DNA of 12,958 nt from Victivallales bacterium (GCA_029934175.1 JAOZMT010000024.1:1-12958); one strand, 5' to 3'. Numbered from the stretch's first letter, positions 1 through 7,184 are shown. Program-made: numbers and translations. The notes: generated by a model from the letters alone, not told the origin.

Positions 1-16
1 ATCAAATTTTCAAAAT

Positions 17-54
17 AATCCTGTCCATCTTGAAAATCCTGTTATCCTGTCAAA
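17..54. repeat. Left-edge repeat with three ATCCTGT copies
   Basis: The heptamer ATCCTGT occurs at 18-24, 36-42 and 44-50 within a short, otherwise AT-rich stretch. From memory, similar strings built of 'aatcctgt' units are dispersed between genes in many bacterial genomes. No gene is visible in the rest of 1-287. The stretch presumably carries the promoter for the gene at 288, but I see only weak -10-like words (TATTAT at 225-230, TATAGT at 228-233) without a convincing -35. Confidence 0.45.
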
Positions 55-287
55 TACATATTTTAAACAGGTTAAATTATTAAATTGTCAAAATTAAGAG
101 GACAACTGTTTTTAAAGAGGAGTCCTGCAATCATTGAATACTGCAAACAGTAGAAAAAAATTATAAATTCAAAATTAATAATATTTTCAGCAAGTTTTTT
201 CTAGTTAAATTTGTAAAATAAAGATATTATAGTATCGTATCTTTAATGAAGTATTTAAATGAACTTAAAAAAATTGGAGAGTAATAT

Positions 288-614
288 ATGTTTGGAAAGT
301 TAGGCGATATGGCAAAGTTGACAAAACAGGCTATGGGTATGCAGAAAGAAATGAAGAAATTACAGGAGGTTTTAGCTAATACTGAAGTTTCTGGAGTTTG
401 TGAAGGTGGCTTGGTTGAAGTTATAGCATCTGGTGATATGATAATTAAAAAAGTCAATATCAATCCAAATTGTTTACATCCTTCATCAGTTGATTTATTA
501 AATGGTTTAATTCAATCTGCAACAAATAATGCTTTATTTGCTGCTAAAAAAATGGCACAAGATCACACGGCTGAATTGACTAAAGGTATTGATATTCCTG
601 GCTTAGGATTGTAA
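288..614 (+). CDS. ybaB: YbaB/EbfC family nucleoid-associated protein
   Basis: A 108-residue protein of the usual YbaB/EbfC length. It begins with the family-typical MFGKLGDM and a lysine/methionine-rich amphipathic helix (about residues 8-30). A glycine-containing beta hairpin follows (GVCEGGLVEVIASGD, about 36-50), then KKVNINP and a C-terminal helix ending in a glycine-rich tail (IDIPGLGL). Family members are small dimeric DNA-binding proteins that coat the nucleoid; some affect gene expression or recombination. The start is supported by GGAGAG at 276-281, six bases before the ATG. It is often found beside dnaX and recR, but here it heads a run containing a dGTPase-like gene five bases downstream. 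Family assignment is secure; its DNA target is unknown. Confidence 0.93.
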   Translation: MFGKLGDMAKLTKQAMGMQKEMKKLQEVLANTEVSGVCEGGLVEVIASGDMIIKKVNINPNCLHPSSVDLLNGLIQSATNNALFAAKKMAQDHTAELTKGIDIPGLGL

Positions 615-619
615 TATTT

Positions 620-1792
620 ATGATTACAAATGAGATAATATCAAAAGTTAGAAATAATAATATATCAAAAGAAAATCAAACTTTTTCTGAATTTGCATGC
701 AAAAGTATCGAGGCTGATTACAAAGATGAAAAAAATGAAAATCCTGATGTTCGTTCATCTTTTTTTCATGATTCTGATAAAATAATTCACTCTAAGGCAT
801 ATTCAAGATATATTGATAAAACACAAGTCTTTTCTCTTTTTGAAAATGACCATGTGACACATCGAGTTTTACATGTTCAATTTGTCGCAAAAATTGGCAG
901 AACAATCGGTCGTTCTCTTTGCTTAAACGAAGACCTTATTGAAGCTATTGCTCTTGGTCATGACTTGGGGCATTCTCCTTATGGACATGATGGAGAACAT
1001 ATTTTAGATGCGATTTGCAAAGAACACAAAATTGGTTTTTTTAGACATAATGCACAAAGCGTTAAATGTTTAATGGAATTAGAAGGTAAGGGGAAAAATC
1101 GAAATATTTCACTACAAGTTTTAGATGGTATTTTAACTCATAATGGAGAAATGCTATCTCCTGAATATCATCCTGATTATAATAAATCTTGGGAACAATT
1201 TGAATTTGAATACGATCGTTGCTTTAATGGCAAAAAAGATTTTAATAAAATAAGACCTATGACTTTAGAAGGTTGTGTTGTCAGAATAAGTGATATTATT
1301 GCTTACATAGGAAGAGATATTGAAGATGCTATAACTCTTAATGTGATAAAACGAGACCAGTTGCCAAGTGATATTGTTGATGTTTTAGGTAATACAAATA
1401 AAACTATTATAAATTGTTTGGTTTCGGACTTAATATCACAAAGTATTGGGAAAAATTATTTGGCGTTCTCAGAAAATATTTATACTGCTTTAATTAAATT
1501 GAAAAAATTTAATTTTCATAATATATATAAAGCACCAATAATAAAAACTGAGAACATAAAAATAGAAAATATGTTTATTACTTTATTTAATAAATATTTA
1601 GATGAGGTAGAAAAGGGAGATGAAAAATCTTTAATGAATAAAATGTTTTTAAAGAAAATGGATTCTGCATATCTCGCAAAAACTAATGAAAAACGGCAAA
1701 TAATAGATTTTATTGCTGGTATGACTGATGATTATTTGAAAAATCAATTTAAGGAAATGTTTTTCCCTAAAAATTTCGGATATAAAATATAA
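620..1792 (+). CDS. dgt: dGTPase-like HD-domain deoxynucleotide triphosphohydrolase
   Basis: A 390-residue protein with the dNTP triphosphohydrolase pattern. KTQVF lies at 67-71. The first metal-binding histidine is probably H85, in a segment resembling the family's RLTHTLEVAQIGR. The HD pair is H114-D115 in GHDLGHSPYGH (113-123), followed by RHNAQS (142-147), THNGE (173-177) and a final aspartate at D225 in SDIIAY (224-229). The family hydrolyses dGTP or other dNTPs to the nucleoside plus triphosphate in the cytoplasm, helping dNTP balance and sometimes phage defence. All HD ligands are present, so it should be active. The C-terminal part (about 245-390) is lysine/asparagine-rich and not motif-bearing. 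It starts five bases after ybaB with a modest AGGA at 605-608. Which dNTP it prefers cannot be told. Confidence 0.9.
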   Translation: MITNEIISKVRNNNISKENQTFSEFACKSIEADYKDEKNENPDVRSSFFHDSDKIIHSKAYSRYIDKTQVFSLFENDHVTHRVLHVQFVAKIGRTIGRSLCLNEDLIEAIALGHDLGHSPYGHDGEHILDAICKEHKIGFFRHNAQSVKCLMELEGKGKNRNISLQVLDGILTHNGEMLSPEYHPDYNKSWEQFEFEYDRCFNGKKDFNKIRPMTLEGCVVRISDIIAYIGRDIEDAITLNVIKRDQLPSDIVDVLGNTNKTIINCLVSDLISQSIGKNYLAFSENIYTALIKLKKFNFHNIYKAPIIKTENIKIENMFITLFNKYLDEVEKGDEKSLMNKMFLKKMDSAYLAKTNEKRQIIDFIAGMTDDYLKNQFKEMFFPKNFGYKI

Positions 1793-1809
1793 ATAAAAGG
1801 AAATTAATT

Positions 1810-2700
1810 ATGAAAAGAAAAATCGCAACGACTTTATCGGTAGCACTAATCGCAACTTATTGTAGTGCTAAAGACTTGAGCTCTAAAGAACAGTTGAAAT
1901 ACGCTAAAGACAAAACATTTGATGAAATATGTTTTGCGCCAGAAGATGCATCTAAAAAAGTAATATCACAGCACTCTTTCCAAGTCTTATATAGTGGCTT
2001 GGCAACAGAGTTACCTGAAAAATATAAAGATGCACTCCCTCGTGATTATGCTCAAGTTAAAACAATGGGAGAACACAGTGATAAAGTTTTATTGGTTTAT
2101 TCTAAAAAAGATGATGAACTTTTACAAAAGTTTAATAAATTATTGCCAGATACAAATATAATTGTATATGGTAAATTAAGACATAAAAAAGTTAAAGTAG
2201 GTAAAGTTAGAGAGTCTCTTTATACATTTCAAATAGAAGATTTGCGGGAACACAATCCTGTAGATGATTTAATTGTTAATAATTTTCAAGAAAAGGATTA
2301 TTCAAAAGTTAAAACTAAAGAATTAGATGTTTATTTGACTAATTATTTAGATCAAAAGATAAAACTTCCTATTCACATAAAAGGAATATCAAATAATTTC
2401 AATAAGTCATATTCTAAGATTGGTGGTATGACACTAGAAGACTTCTTCGTATTAAAAATTATAGAACCATTGTCGCTTGATATTTTAGTTTATAGAAATA
2501 GTCAAAGTTCTAAAAAAATAATTGCTTCAAATTCAACAAATGCTTTATATCTTTGTGGTAGATTGTTAAAATTAGAAGATCCTACATCTAAAAAGTTTAT
2601 ACCTTCATATTATTTTATGTTAGATGGTATTACAGATCGAGAAGAAACAGAAGAAGAAAAAGCTAAGTTTTTTGAGGAAGCAGATAGATTAAAAGATTAA
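1810..2700 (+). CDS. Exported protein of unknown function with two similar beta-rich halves
   Basis: I do not recognise this 296-residue protein. It has an N-terminal signal peptide: a basic MKRK, a hydrophobic stretch (about 5-17) and a likely signal peptidase I site after A20 (CSA/K). C18 is preceded by Y17, which argues against a lipoprotein box. The mature part shows an internal repeat. V96-Y97, then G121-K-L, then YTFQIED (138-144) matches V227-Y228, then G250-R-L, then YYFMLDG (267-273), with the glycine-to-phenylalanine distance equal (19) in both. The strand-rich pattern ending in F-x-[IL]-[ED]-D resembles small beta-barrel (OB-like) domains, but that is inference. The C-terminus is acidic and helical (EETEEEKAKFFEEAD). 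RBS AAAAGG at 1795-1800. Its stop overlaps the permease start in TAATG, suggesting coupled translation. Confidence 0.75.
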   Translation: MKRKIATTLSVALIATYCSAKDLSSKEQLKYAKDKTFDEICFAPEDASKKVISQHSFQVLYSGLATELPEKYKDALPRDYAQVKTMGEHSDKVLLVYSKKDDELLQKFNKLLPDTNIIVYGKLRHKKVKVGKVRESLYTFQIEDLREHNPVDDLIVNNFQEKDYSKVKTKELDVYLTNYLDQKIKLPIHIKGISNNFNKSYSKIGGMTLEDFFVLKIIEPLSLDILVYRNSQSSKKIIASNSTNALYLCGRLLKLEDPTSKKFIPSYYFMLDGITDREETEEEKAKFFEEADRLKD

Positions 2701-3617
2701 TGAAAGATATTTTTTTACAACTTTATAAAAATAAAACTGCACTAATCGCAGCTTCTATTTTTTCTATTTATTTATTAGTTGCGATTTGTGCAGAAGGATA
2801 TTCTTTTTATTGTGCAAAAAATAAAACAACTCCTGTTTATAATGTAGGAAATATAGATAATAGATTTCAAGCACCATCTACAACAAATTTATGTGGAACT
2901 GATTATCAAGGAAGAAGTGTTTTGTGGCGTGCTATTTTTGGAATAAAAACAGCTTTTAAAATTGGGGTTATTGCATCTGTTTTATCTATAACAATAGGTG
3001 TTTTTTTAGGAGCAATGGCTGGATATTTTGGAGGCTGGGTTGATGATATTGTTACTTGGATTTATAGCACTTTTGCCTCAATGCCAACTCTTTTATTTAT
3101 ATTATCTTTTGCTCTTTTGGTAACAAAAGGATTTTTATTTCCACCGCTAGCATTTTTTTTAAATATTGCAACTGATACATTTAATATGGACATAGGAATT
3201 ATAGCAGTTTATTTGGGAATAGGCTTAACTGGTTGGGTTGGATTATGTAGAGTTGTCAGAGCGGAGACTATGAAATTGCGTGAGTCAAATTATATTTTAG
3301 CTGCGAAGTGTGCAGGTTGTGGCTCTTTTAGAATTATAATTAAACATATTATACCTAATTTATCTCATTTAATAATTATCTATTTTACAATGAGATTTGC
3401 GTATGCTATAATGACTGAGGTGATTATTTCATATTTAGGAATAGGAGTTCAAATGGAACCAAGTTGGGGTATTATGATATCAGATGGACAAGAAAGGTTA
3501 TGGCGTGGTGTTTGGTGGGAATTAGCGACTGCGACAACACTTTTATTTTTTTTAACACTCTCATTACATTTGCTCGGAGATTTTCTTCGCGATGTATTTG
3601 ATAAAAAATCTCTATAA
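2700..3617 (+). CDS. OppC/DppC-type ABC transporter permease
   Basis: A 305-residue inner-membrane protein of the binding-protein-dependent peptide/nickel permease family, C-type subunit. An N-terminal membrane helix (about 13-32) is followed by a periplasmic stretch with the OppC signature CGTDYQGRS (65-73). Four to five more helices follow. The cytoplasmic EAA loop, which docks the ATPase, is seen as AAKCAGCGSFR (201-211) with HIIPN (216-220). A late helix precedes LGDFLRDVFD at the C-terminus. In the family, this subunit pairs with an OppB-like permease, one or two ATPases and a binding protein to import or occasionally export oligopeptides. None of those partners is in this window, so it is an orphan here. 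The ATG overlaps the preceding stop by one base (TAATG). The substrate is unknown. Confidence 0.88.
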   Translation: MKDIFLQLYKNKTALIAASIFSIYLLVAICAEGYSFYCAKNKTTPVYNVGNIDNRFQAPSTTNLCGTDYQGRSVLWRAIFGIKTAFKIGVIASVLSITIGVFLGAMAGYFGGWVDDIVTWIYSTFASMPTLLFILSFALLVTKGFLFPPLAFFLNIATDTFNMDIGIIAVYLGIGLTGWVGLCRVVRAETMKLRESNYILAAKCAGCGSFRIIIKHIIPNLSHLIIIYFTMRFAYAIMTEVIISYLGIGVQMEPSWGIMISDGQERLWRGVWWELATATTLLFFLTLSLHLLGDFLRDVFDKKSL

Positions 3618-3620
3618 AAA

Positions 3621-4736
3621 ATGGCTATACAATGCATAGAACCTAACTTAGGAAAAATTCCTGAAGTTTCAACTTATTCAGTTCAAAATAAATTAAAGAC
3701 TGGAATTATTGTTCGTTCTCCAAATTGGTTAGGAGATGCGATAATGAGTTTGCCAGCATTAAAGCAAATTAAAAAAATGTTACCACAAGGTAAAAAATTA
3801 TTTGTTTTATCTCCTAATGGACTAAAAGATTTATATTTGGCTTTAGATATTGTTGATGAGGTTATAATTCTCAAACAAGCACATAAAAATTGGACAAAAG
3901 ATGATATTCGTAATGTCCGACAATGTAAAGCTGGCGTTGCAGTTCTTTTTAATAATTCTCCAAGAGATGCAATTTTTTTGAGGTTAGCAGGAGTCTCAAA
4001 TTTATTTGGAGCATCTTCTGGTATCAGAAATATCTTAATGAGACGAACTTACAAATATCCTAAACGCTTGAGTAAAGAGTTTAATATTATGCATCATTCC
4101 GCAAAATACTTATCAATGGCTTATGCGATTTGTGCAGAAAAATGGGATGGTGAATTCCCGAAAATTAAGATAAATACTGATAAGGTTTCAGAGAAGTTTA
4201 TTGCGATGTGTGCAGAAAATCGTATTATGTCATTATCTCCAGGAGCTGCCTATGGTCAAGCTAAAATGTGGGCATCTGAAAATTTTCGTGAAGTCGCAAA
4301 GTCTTGGGTGGACAAAGGTGGTCGTGTTGTTGTATTAGGAACTGATAAAGAAAAAGAAACTGCTGAAATTGTGCTAAAAGATTTACCTACAGAGTCGGTT
4401 TATGATTTGACAGGAAAAACAACAATGATAGAATTAATGTATATCTTAAAACAAAGTAAAATTTGTATTGCAAATGATAGTGGAATTATGCATTTATCAG
4501 GAGCATTAGATGCACCAGGGATTGCAATTTATGGTTCTACAGATCCTTTTGCAACATCTCCATTATCAAAAAAATGGAAATTGCTTATTGATAAACAAGA
4601 ATGTGCTCCATGCTTTAAACGAGAATGTCATTTGAATAATCATCCTTGTATGAACGCAGTTAAACCAATAGATGTAATAACTAACATTTCGGGCTTCGAT
4701 TTTAATGTAGAGCAAGGAAAAACTATTTTTAGGTAA
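3621..4736 (+). CDS. waaF: Lipopolysaccharide heptosyltransferase II-like protein (GT9)
   Basis: A 371-residue glycosyltransferase family 9 protein. The N-terminal Rossmann domain opens with RSPNWLGDAIMSLPAL (32-47), the WaaF signature. The C-terminal, nucleotide-binding half has SPGAAYGQAKMW (206-217), NDSGIMHL (285-292) and YGSTDP (304-309). A cysteine cluster near the end (C328, C331, C336, C343) is common in WaaF-type enzymes. WaaF adds the second L-glycero-D-manno-heptose from ADP-heptose to the LPS inner core at the cytoplasmic face of the inner membrane, so this gene implies an outer membrane. About 27 residues precede the core fold, and the ATG has no clear SD. It begins three bases after the permease stop, so coupled translation is likely; a later start cannot be excluded. 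Donor and acceptor specificity are inferred. Confidence 0.9.
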   Translation: MAIQCIEPNLGKIPEVSTYSVQNKLKTGIIVRSPNWLGDAIMSLPALKQIKKMLPQGKKLFVLSPNGLKDLYLALDIVDEVIILKQAHKNWTKDDIRNVRQCKAGVAVLFNNSPRDAIFLRLAGVSNLFGASSGIRNILMRRTYKYPKRLSKEFNIMHHSAKYLSMAYAICAEKWDGEFPKIKINTDKVSEKFIAMCAENRIMSLSPGAAYGQAKMWASENFREVAKSWVDKGGRVVVLGTDKEKETAEIVLKDLPTESVYDLTGKTTMIELMYILKQSKICIANDSGIMHLSGALDAPGIAIYGSTDPFATSPLSKKWKLLIDKQECAPCFKRECHLNNHPCMNAVKPIDVITNISGFDFNVEQGKTIFR

Positions 4737-4813
4737 AATTAAATCAGACGCTCAGTCAATAAGAAATGAGATATATAGTATAGCAACTCTTGATTTAAGA
4801 TTAGAATTAATAA

Positions 4814-4936
4814 AGGCAAATTGATTACTGGTGCAGAAATTATCAAAAAGAAGAAAGTGTGAAAAAATATATTTTAAATAATCCTGTAAAAGCAGGACTG
4901 GTTGCAAATCCAGCAGATTGGAAATGGAAAAAATAG
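4814..4936 (+). pseudogene. Remnant of REP-associated (Y1/IS200-like) transposase, C-terminal end
   Basis: An open stretch between an in-frame stop at 4811-4813 and TAG at 4934-4936 reads DYWCRNYQKEES followed by VKKYILNNPVKAGLVANP and ADWKWKK. The motif YILNNPVKAGLV-x-x-P-x-DW is characteristic of the C-terminal part of REP-associated tyrosine transposases (TnpA-REP, Y1 superfamily). DYW...R near its start matches the conserved segment just upstream in those proteins. The catalytic HUH and tyrosine part is missing and there is no start codon context, so it is a decayed fragment of roughly 40 codons. It sits between the waaF-like gene and the convergent HTH-EIIA gene. I saw no flanking terminal hairpins. 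Confidence 0.72.
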
Positions 4937-4947
4937 TTTCATTAGTC

Positions 4948-5601
4948 TCAATGATTTAAAATATATTTTATTATATCTTCTCTTATTGCTTGTTCTTTTA
5001 ATAATTTTATAAACTCTTCTTGTCTGCATAAATGTGATAACTTTGATATTAATTGCAAATGTCTAGTTTGTTTTGCACTTAAAATTATGAAAAGGGTATG
5101 AACTTTTATATTATCAAGTGCTAAATAGTCAATAGGTTTATGTAAAAAACAAATTGATAAACTTTCATCTGCAATATCTGATACTATTGGATTTCTCGGA
5201 TGTGGAAAAGCTATACCATTTCCAACCGCTGTTGTTGCCATTTTTTCTCTATTTTTTAGATTTAATAAAGTAACTTCTCTTGTAAGGGTATTAGGAATTT
5301 TAATAATATTCACAGAATTTTCTAAAATTGTATTTATATCATTACCTGAAATATTATAAAAAATTCCTCCATTGTTTAAAGAGTTCTCTATAGTGATAGG
5401 TTCTATTTTATTATCAATTTCCTCTATAGGTATTTTTATTTTATACTTATTCTGAATTGTCCAATTATTTATATCATCAGTTTTGAAACGATATTGATGA
5501 TTTATCCTAAAATATGGAATTTTGTTGTCATTTATCCATCTATATATTGTTTTTTCTGAGACTTGAAGAAGTTCAGATAATTCTTTCAATTTTAAGTCCA
5601 T
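4948..5601 (-). CDS. HTH (excisionase/MerR-like)-EIIA fusion, probable transcription regulator
   Basis: A 217-residue protein starting at the ATG at 5601. AAAAGG at 5608-5613 gives good spacing there; an upstream ATG at 5628 has none. Residues about 3-50 form a winged-helix DNA-binding domain of the excisionase (HTH_17) kind: LKLKELSELLQVSEKTIYRW, then IPYFRINHQYRF and DDINNW. After a polar linker, a PTS EIIA type-2 (mannitol/nitrogen-type) domain spans about 90-217, with the phosphoacceptor H134 in GIAFPHPR and the second family histidine at about 181 (RHLQLISKL). EIIA domains accept phosphate on histidine from HPr; here that could gate DNA binding (inference). It is divergent from the antiporter operon at 5786 and shares its control region, so it probably regulates that operon and itself. 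Its 3' end faces the transposase remnant. Confidence 0.85.
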   Translation of the reverse strand: MDLKLKELSELLQVSEKTIYRWINDNKIPYFRINHQYRFKTDDINNWTIQNKYKIKIPIEEIDNKIEPITIENSLNNGGIFYNISGNDINTILENSVNIIKIPNTLTREVTLLNLKNREKMATTAVGNGIAFPHPRNPIVSDIADESLSICFLHKPIDYLALDNIKVHTLFIILSAKQTRHLQLISKLSHLCRQEEFIKLLKEQAIREDIIKYILNH

Positions 5602-5607
5602 TTTCAT

Positions 5608-5613
5608 CCTTTT
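5608..5613 (-). promoter_or_regulatory. Ribosome binding site deciding the HTH-EIIA start
   Basis: AAAAGG on the - strand lies six bases before the ATG at 5601. A second ATG at 5607 directly abuts it and is too close. The ATG at 5628 lacks a Shine-Dalgarno sequence. The protein therefore most likely begins MDLKLKEL. Confidence 0.65.
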
Positions 5614-5694
5614 ATTATAAATTATCATTTAAATGTCTTTAATTTATCACATATTTGACAAAAAAACAGTAAAAAATGAAAAAATATTGAAAAA

Positions 5695-5717
5695 ATGTCA
5701 AAATGTCCACTAATGTC
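5695..5717. promoter_or_regulatory. Direct repeats of ATGTC, candidate operator
   Basis: ATGTC occurs at 5695-5699, 5703-5707 and 5713-5717, directly upstream of the proposed -35 at 5720, and once more at 5633-5637 near the divergent gene's start. An inverted pair, TTGACA (5655-5660) and TGTCAA (5696-5701), spans the middle of the region. Placement in the divergent region beside an HTH regulator suggests an operator, but no experimental consensus is known to me. Confidence 0.35.
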
Positions 5718-5719
5718 TA

Positions 5720-5747
5720 TTGAATTTTTATAAAAAAGTGTTATATT
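5720..5747 (+). promoter_or_regulatory. Probable promoter of the first antiporter operon
   Basis: TTGAAT (5720-5725), a 16-base spacer and TATATT (5742-5747) fit a housekeeping sigma-type promoter. TG at 5739-5740 gives an extended -10. The same -10 with its downstream sequence recurs before the gene at 10771, which supports it being functional. The start codon is 38 bases past the -10. Confidence 0.6.
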
Positions 5748-5753
5748 GTTGTA

Positions 5754-5771
5754 GTTTTAGAATAGAATAAT
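5754..5771 (+). repeat. Shared leader element, copy 1
   Basis: The 18 bases GTTTTAGAATAGAATAAT differ at one position from 10700-10717. Both copies lie just after an extended -10 TATATT. They would be at the very start of the transcript or in the initially transcribed region, so they may be an operator, an RNA leader signal, or the trace of a duplication. Confidence 0.55.
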
Positions 5772-5785
5772 AAAATGGAGGAATT

Positions 5786-6250
5786 ATGGAAAATAGAAAT
5801 AAGTTAGGTTTAATGAAAATAAAAGATGTAATGCACCTTATAGTTAAAAATCCAACCATTATTAGTCCCAAGGCTAAAATTTTAGATTTATTAGAAGCGG
5901 TAAATAAAGATTTGAAAACTCGTCATGTTTATGTTTCTGATAATGATAATAAGTTAATCGGGTCAGTTAGAATGAATACAATAGTAAAGTATCTTTTTCC
6001 CACAGCTGCTATAATGTCTGATGGAATTTCAAGTTCATCAAATTTAATTGTTAATATACATTCAACAGAAGTTGAAGAAATTATGAAAAAAGACCCTTTT
6101 TATGTAACTCCAGATGCAACTTTATCATCAATTGCAATTCTTTTTATCACAGAGAAAATAAATGAATTACCAGTTGTTGACGAGCAGTTGCATATTATTG
6201 GTCAGATCAATGTTTATGAAATAATAGAAGCTTATAAAAATATAACTTAA
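5786..6250 (+). CDS. Tandem CBS-domain protein
   Basis: A 154-residue cytoplasmic protein made almost entirely of a CBS pair. CBS1 covers about 11-70 (MKIKDVM..., then RHVYVSDNDNKLIGSVR). CBS2 covers about 95-152 (VEEIMKKDPFYVTPDATL, then NELPVVDEQLHIIGQI). A loop (about 71-94) separates the two. CBS pairs bind adenine nucleotides or S-adenosylmethionine and regulate partner proteins, including ion channels and transporters. It has no catalytic domain. Strong GGAGG at 5777-5781, four bases before the ATG. It is the first gene of a run with EIIA and antiporter genes, 11 bases before an EIIA-CBS-CBS fusion whose CBS part shares the PDATL motif and the long inter-CBS loop. It may therefore be the separate version of that sensor. 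Ligand and partner are inferred. Confidence 0.85.
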   Translation: MENRNKLGLMKIKDVMHLIVKNPTIISPKAKILDLLEAVNKDLKTRHVYVSDNDNKLIGSVRMNTIVKYLFPTAAIMSDGISSSSNLIVNIHSTEVEEIMKKDPFYVTPDATLSSIAILFITEKINELPVVDEQLHIIGQINVYEIIEAYKNIT

Positions 6251-6261
6251 AGAAAAATATT

Positions 6262-7182
6262 ATGAATCTTATAGAATTATTACAGTCGGATAAAATTGTC
6301 ACAAATATAGTTAAGAAAGATAAAAATGATGTTATAAATGAACTTTTAAACGCATGTGATTTATCATCAGAAGATATATCAAAAGAAGATATTCTTCAAA
6401 CTTTATTTAATCGAGAAGAAGAATTGTCAACAGGTATCGGTGATGGAATAGCATTTCCACATGCAAGGATATTAGGATTAAACAAACTTCATATCATTAT
6501 TGGATTTTCTAAGGAAGGGATTGATTTTAAATCAATGGATAAGAAACCAACTCATATTATAGTTTTAATGCTTGTTGATCGTGCAAAACCTAATGAATTA
6601 TTGAAAAGTAGAGCTGCAATTGCAAAATTATTATCTAATGAAGCTACAAGAAAAAAATTATTGTCTTTATCTTCATCTGATGAGATTATGCATCTTATAG
6701 CAGACGCTAAAATAAAAGTGGATTATGAAATTTCAGCAAAAGATATAATGAGACCTTTTTCATATACTATTAATATAAAGTCTTCAATTCGTGATGCCGC
6801 TCGTGAATTACATAGACGACATCTTGACTCATTGCCAGTTGTTGATGCGGATAACAAATTTTACGGAGAAGTATCTTGTCATGACCTTTTCTCTTATGGT
6901 TTACCTGACTTTTTCAATAATTTACATGTTATTTCATTTGTTAAACATATGAACCCATTTGAAAGATATTTTGATGTAGATAGAACGATGGATATAACAG
7001 AAATTTTAAACAAGAAGTCGAAGTCTGATTTAATAATTTCTCCAGATGCAACATTAATGGAGATTATATTTGAGATGACAGTTAAAAATAAAGAATTTTT
7101 ATATGTTCTGTCCAAGGATGGGAAGTTAAAGGGAATTCTTGACAGATATAGCATTGTAGATAAAATTTTAATAGCGAGGTAA
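6262..7182 (+). CDS. EIIA-CBS-CBS fusion regulatory protein
   Basis: A 306-residue cytoplasmic protein with three domains. Residues about 1-147 form a PtsN/mannitol-type EIIA domain with REEELSTGIGDGIAFPHAR and phosphoacceptor H67. Two CBS domains follow: about 158-215 (AKDIMRPFSYTI, LPVVDADNKFYGEV) and about 226-303 (VKHMNPFERYFDV, IISPDATLMEIIFEM, KGILDRYSIVDKIL). The second conserved EIIA histidine (the HL-x-x-L segment) is absent: residues 107-125 contain none. EIIA proteins of the PtsN group control potassium transport in E. coli by phosphorylation-dependent binding. Fused CBS domains would add nucleotide sensing (inference). It lies 11 bases after the CBS gene and two bases before the NhaD-type antiporter, the likely client. 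No EIIB or EIIC part, so sugar uptake is unlikely. The ATG has only a weak AAAGAAA upstream. Confidence 0.88.
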   Translation: MNLIELLQSDKIVTNIVKKDKNDVINELLNACDLSSEDISKEDILQTLFNREEELSTGIGDGIAFPHARILGLNKLHIIIGFSKEGIDFKSMDKKPTHIIVLMLVDRAKPNELLKSRAAIAKLLSNEATRKKLLSLSSSDEIMHLIADAKIKVDYEISAKDIMRPFSYTINIKSSIRDAARELHRRHLDSLPVVDADNKFYGEVSCHDLFSYGLPDFFNNLHVISFVKHMNPFERYFDVDRTMDITEILNKKSKSDLIISPDATLMEIIFEMTVKNKEFLYVLSKDGKLKGILDRYSIVDKILIAR

Positions 7183-7184
7183 AA

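Noticed and set aside
139..152. Small hairpin TACTG-CAAA-CAGTA
   Set aside because: Only five base pairs, followed by A rather than T on the + strand, so not a terminator for either direction that I can support.
4730..4825. A short open frame (KIKSDAQSIRNEIYS...) after the waaF-like gene
   Set aside because: About 30 codons, no start signal and no recognised motif; it does not match the upstream part of the transposase whose tail follows.
5602..5628. Upstream ATG start at 5628 for the HTH-EIIA gene
   Set aside because: There is no ribosome binding site before it, whereas AAAAGG at 5608-5613 fits the ATG at 5601.
5696..5701. TTGACA on the - strand as a -35 for the HTH-EIIA gene
   Set aside because: A perfect -35 word, but no -10-like word lies 16-18 bases downstream on that strand.
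6894..7154. An 86-codon - strand frame inside the EIIA-CBS-CBS gene
   Set aside because: Antisense shadow of a well-supported coding region, with no domain or RBS. Similar antisense frames at 227-463, 3449-3637, 3683-3874, 7319-7537, 8681-8884, 9057-9305 and 11779-12039 were dropped for the same reason.
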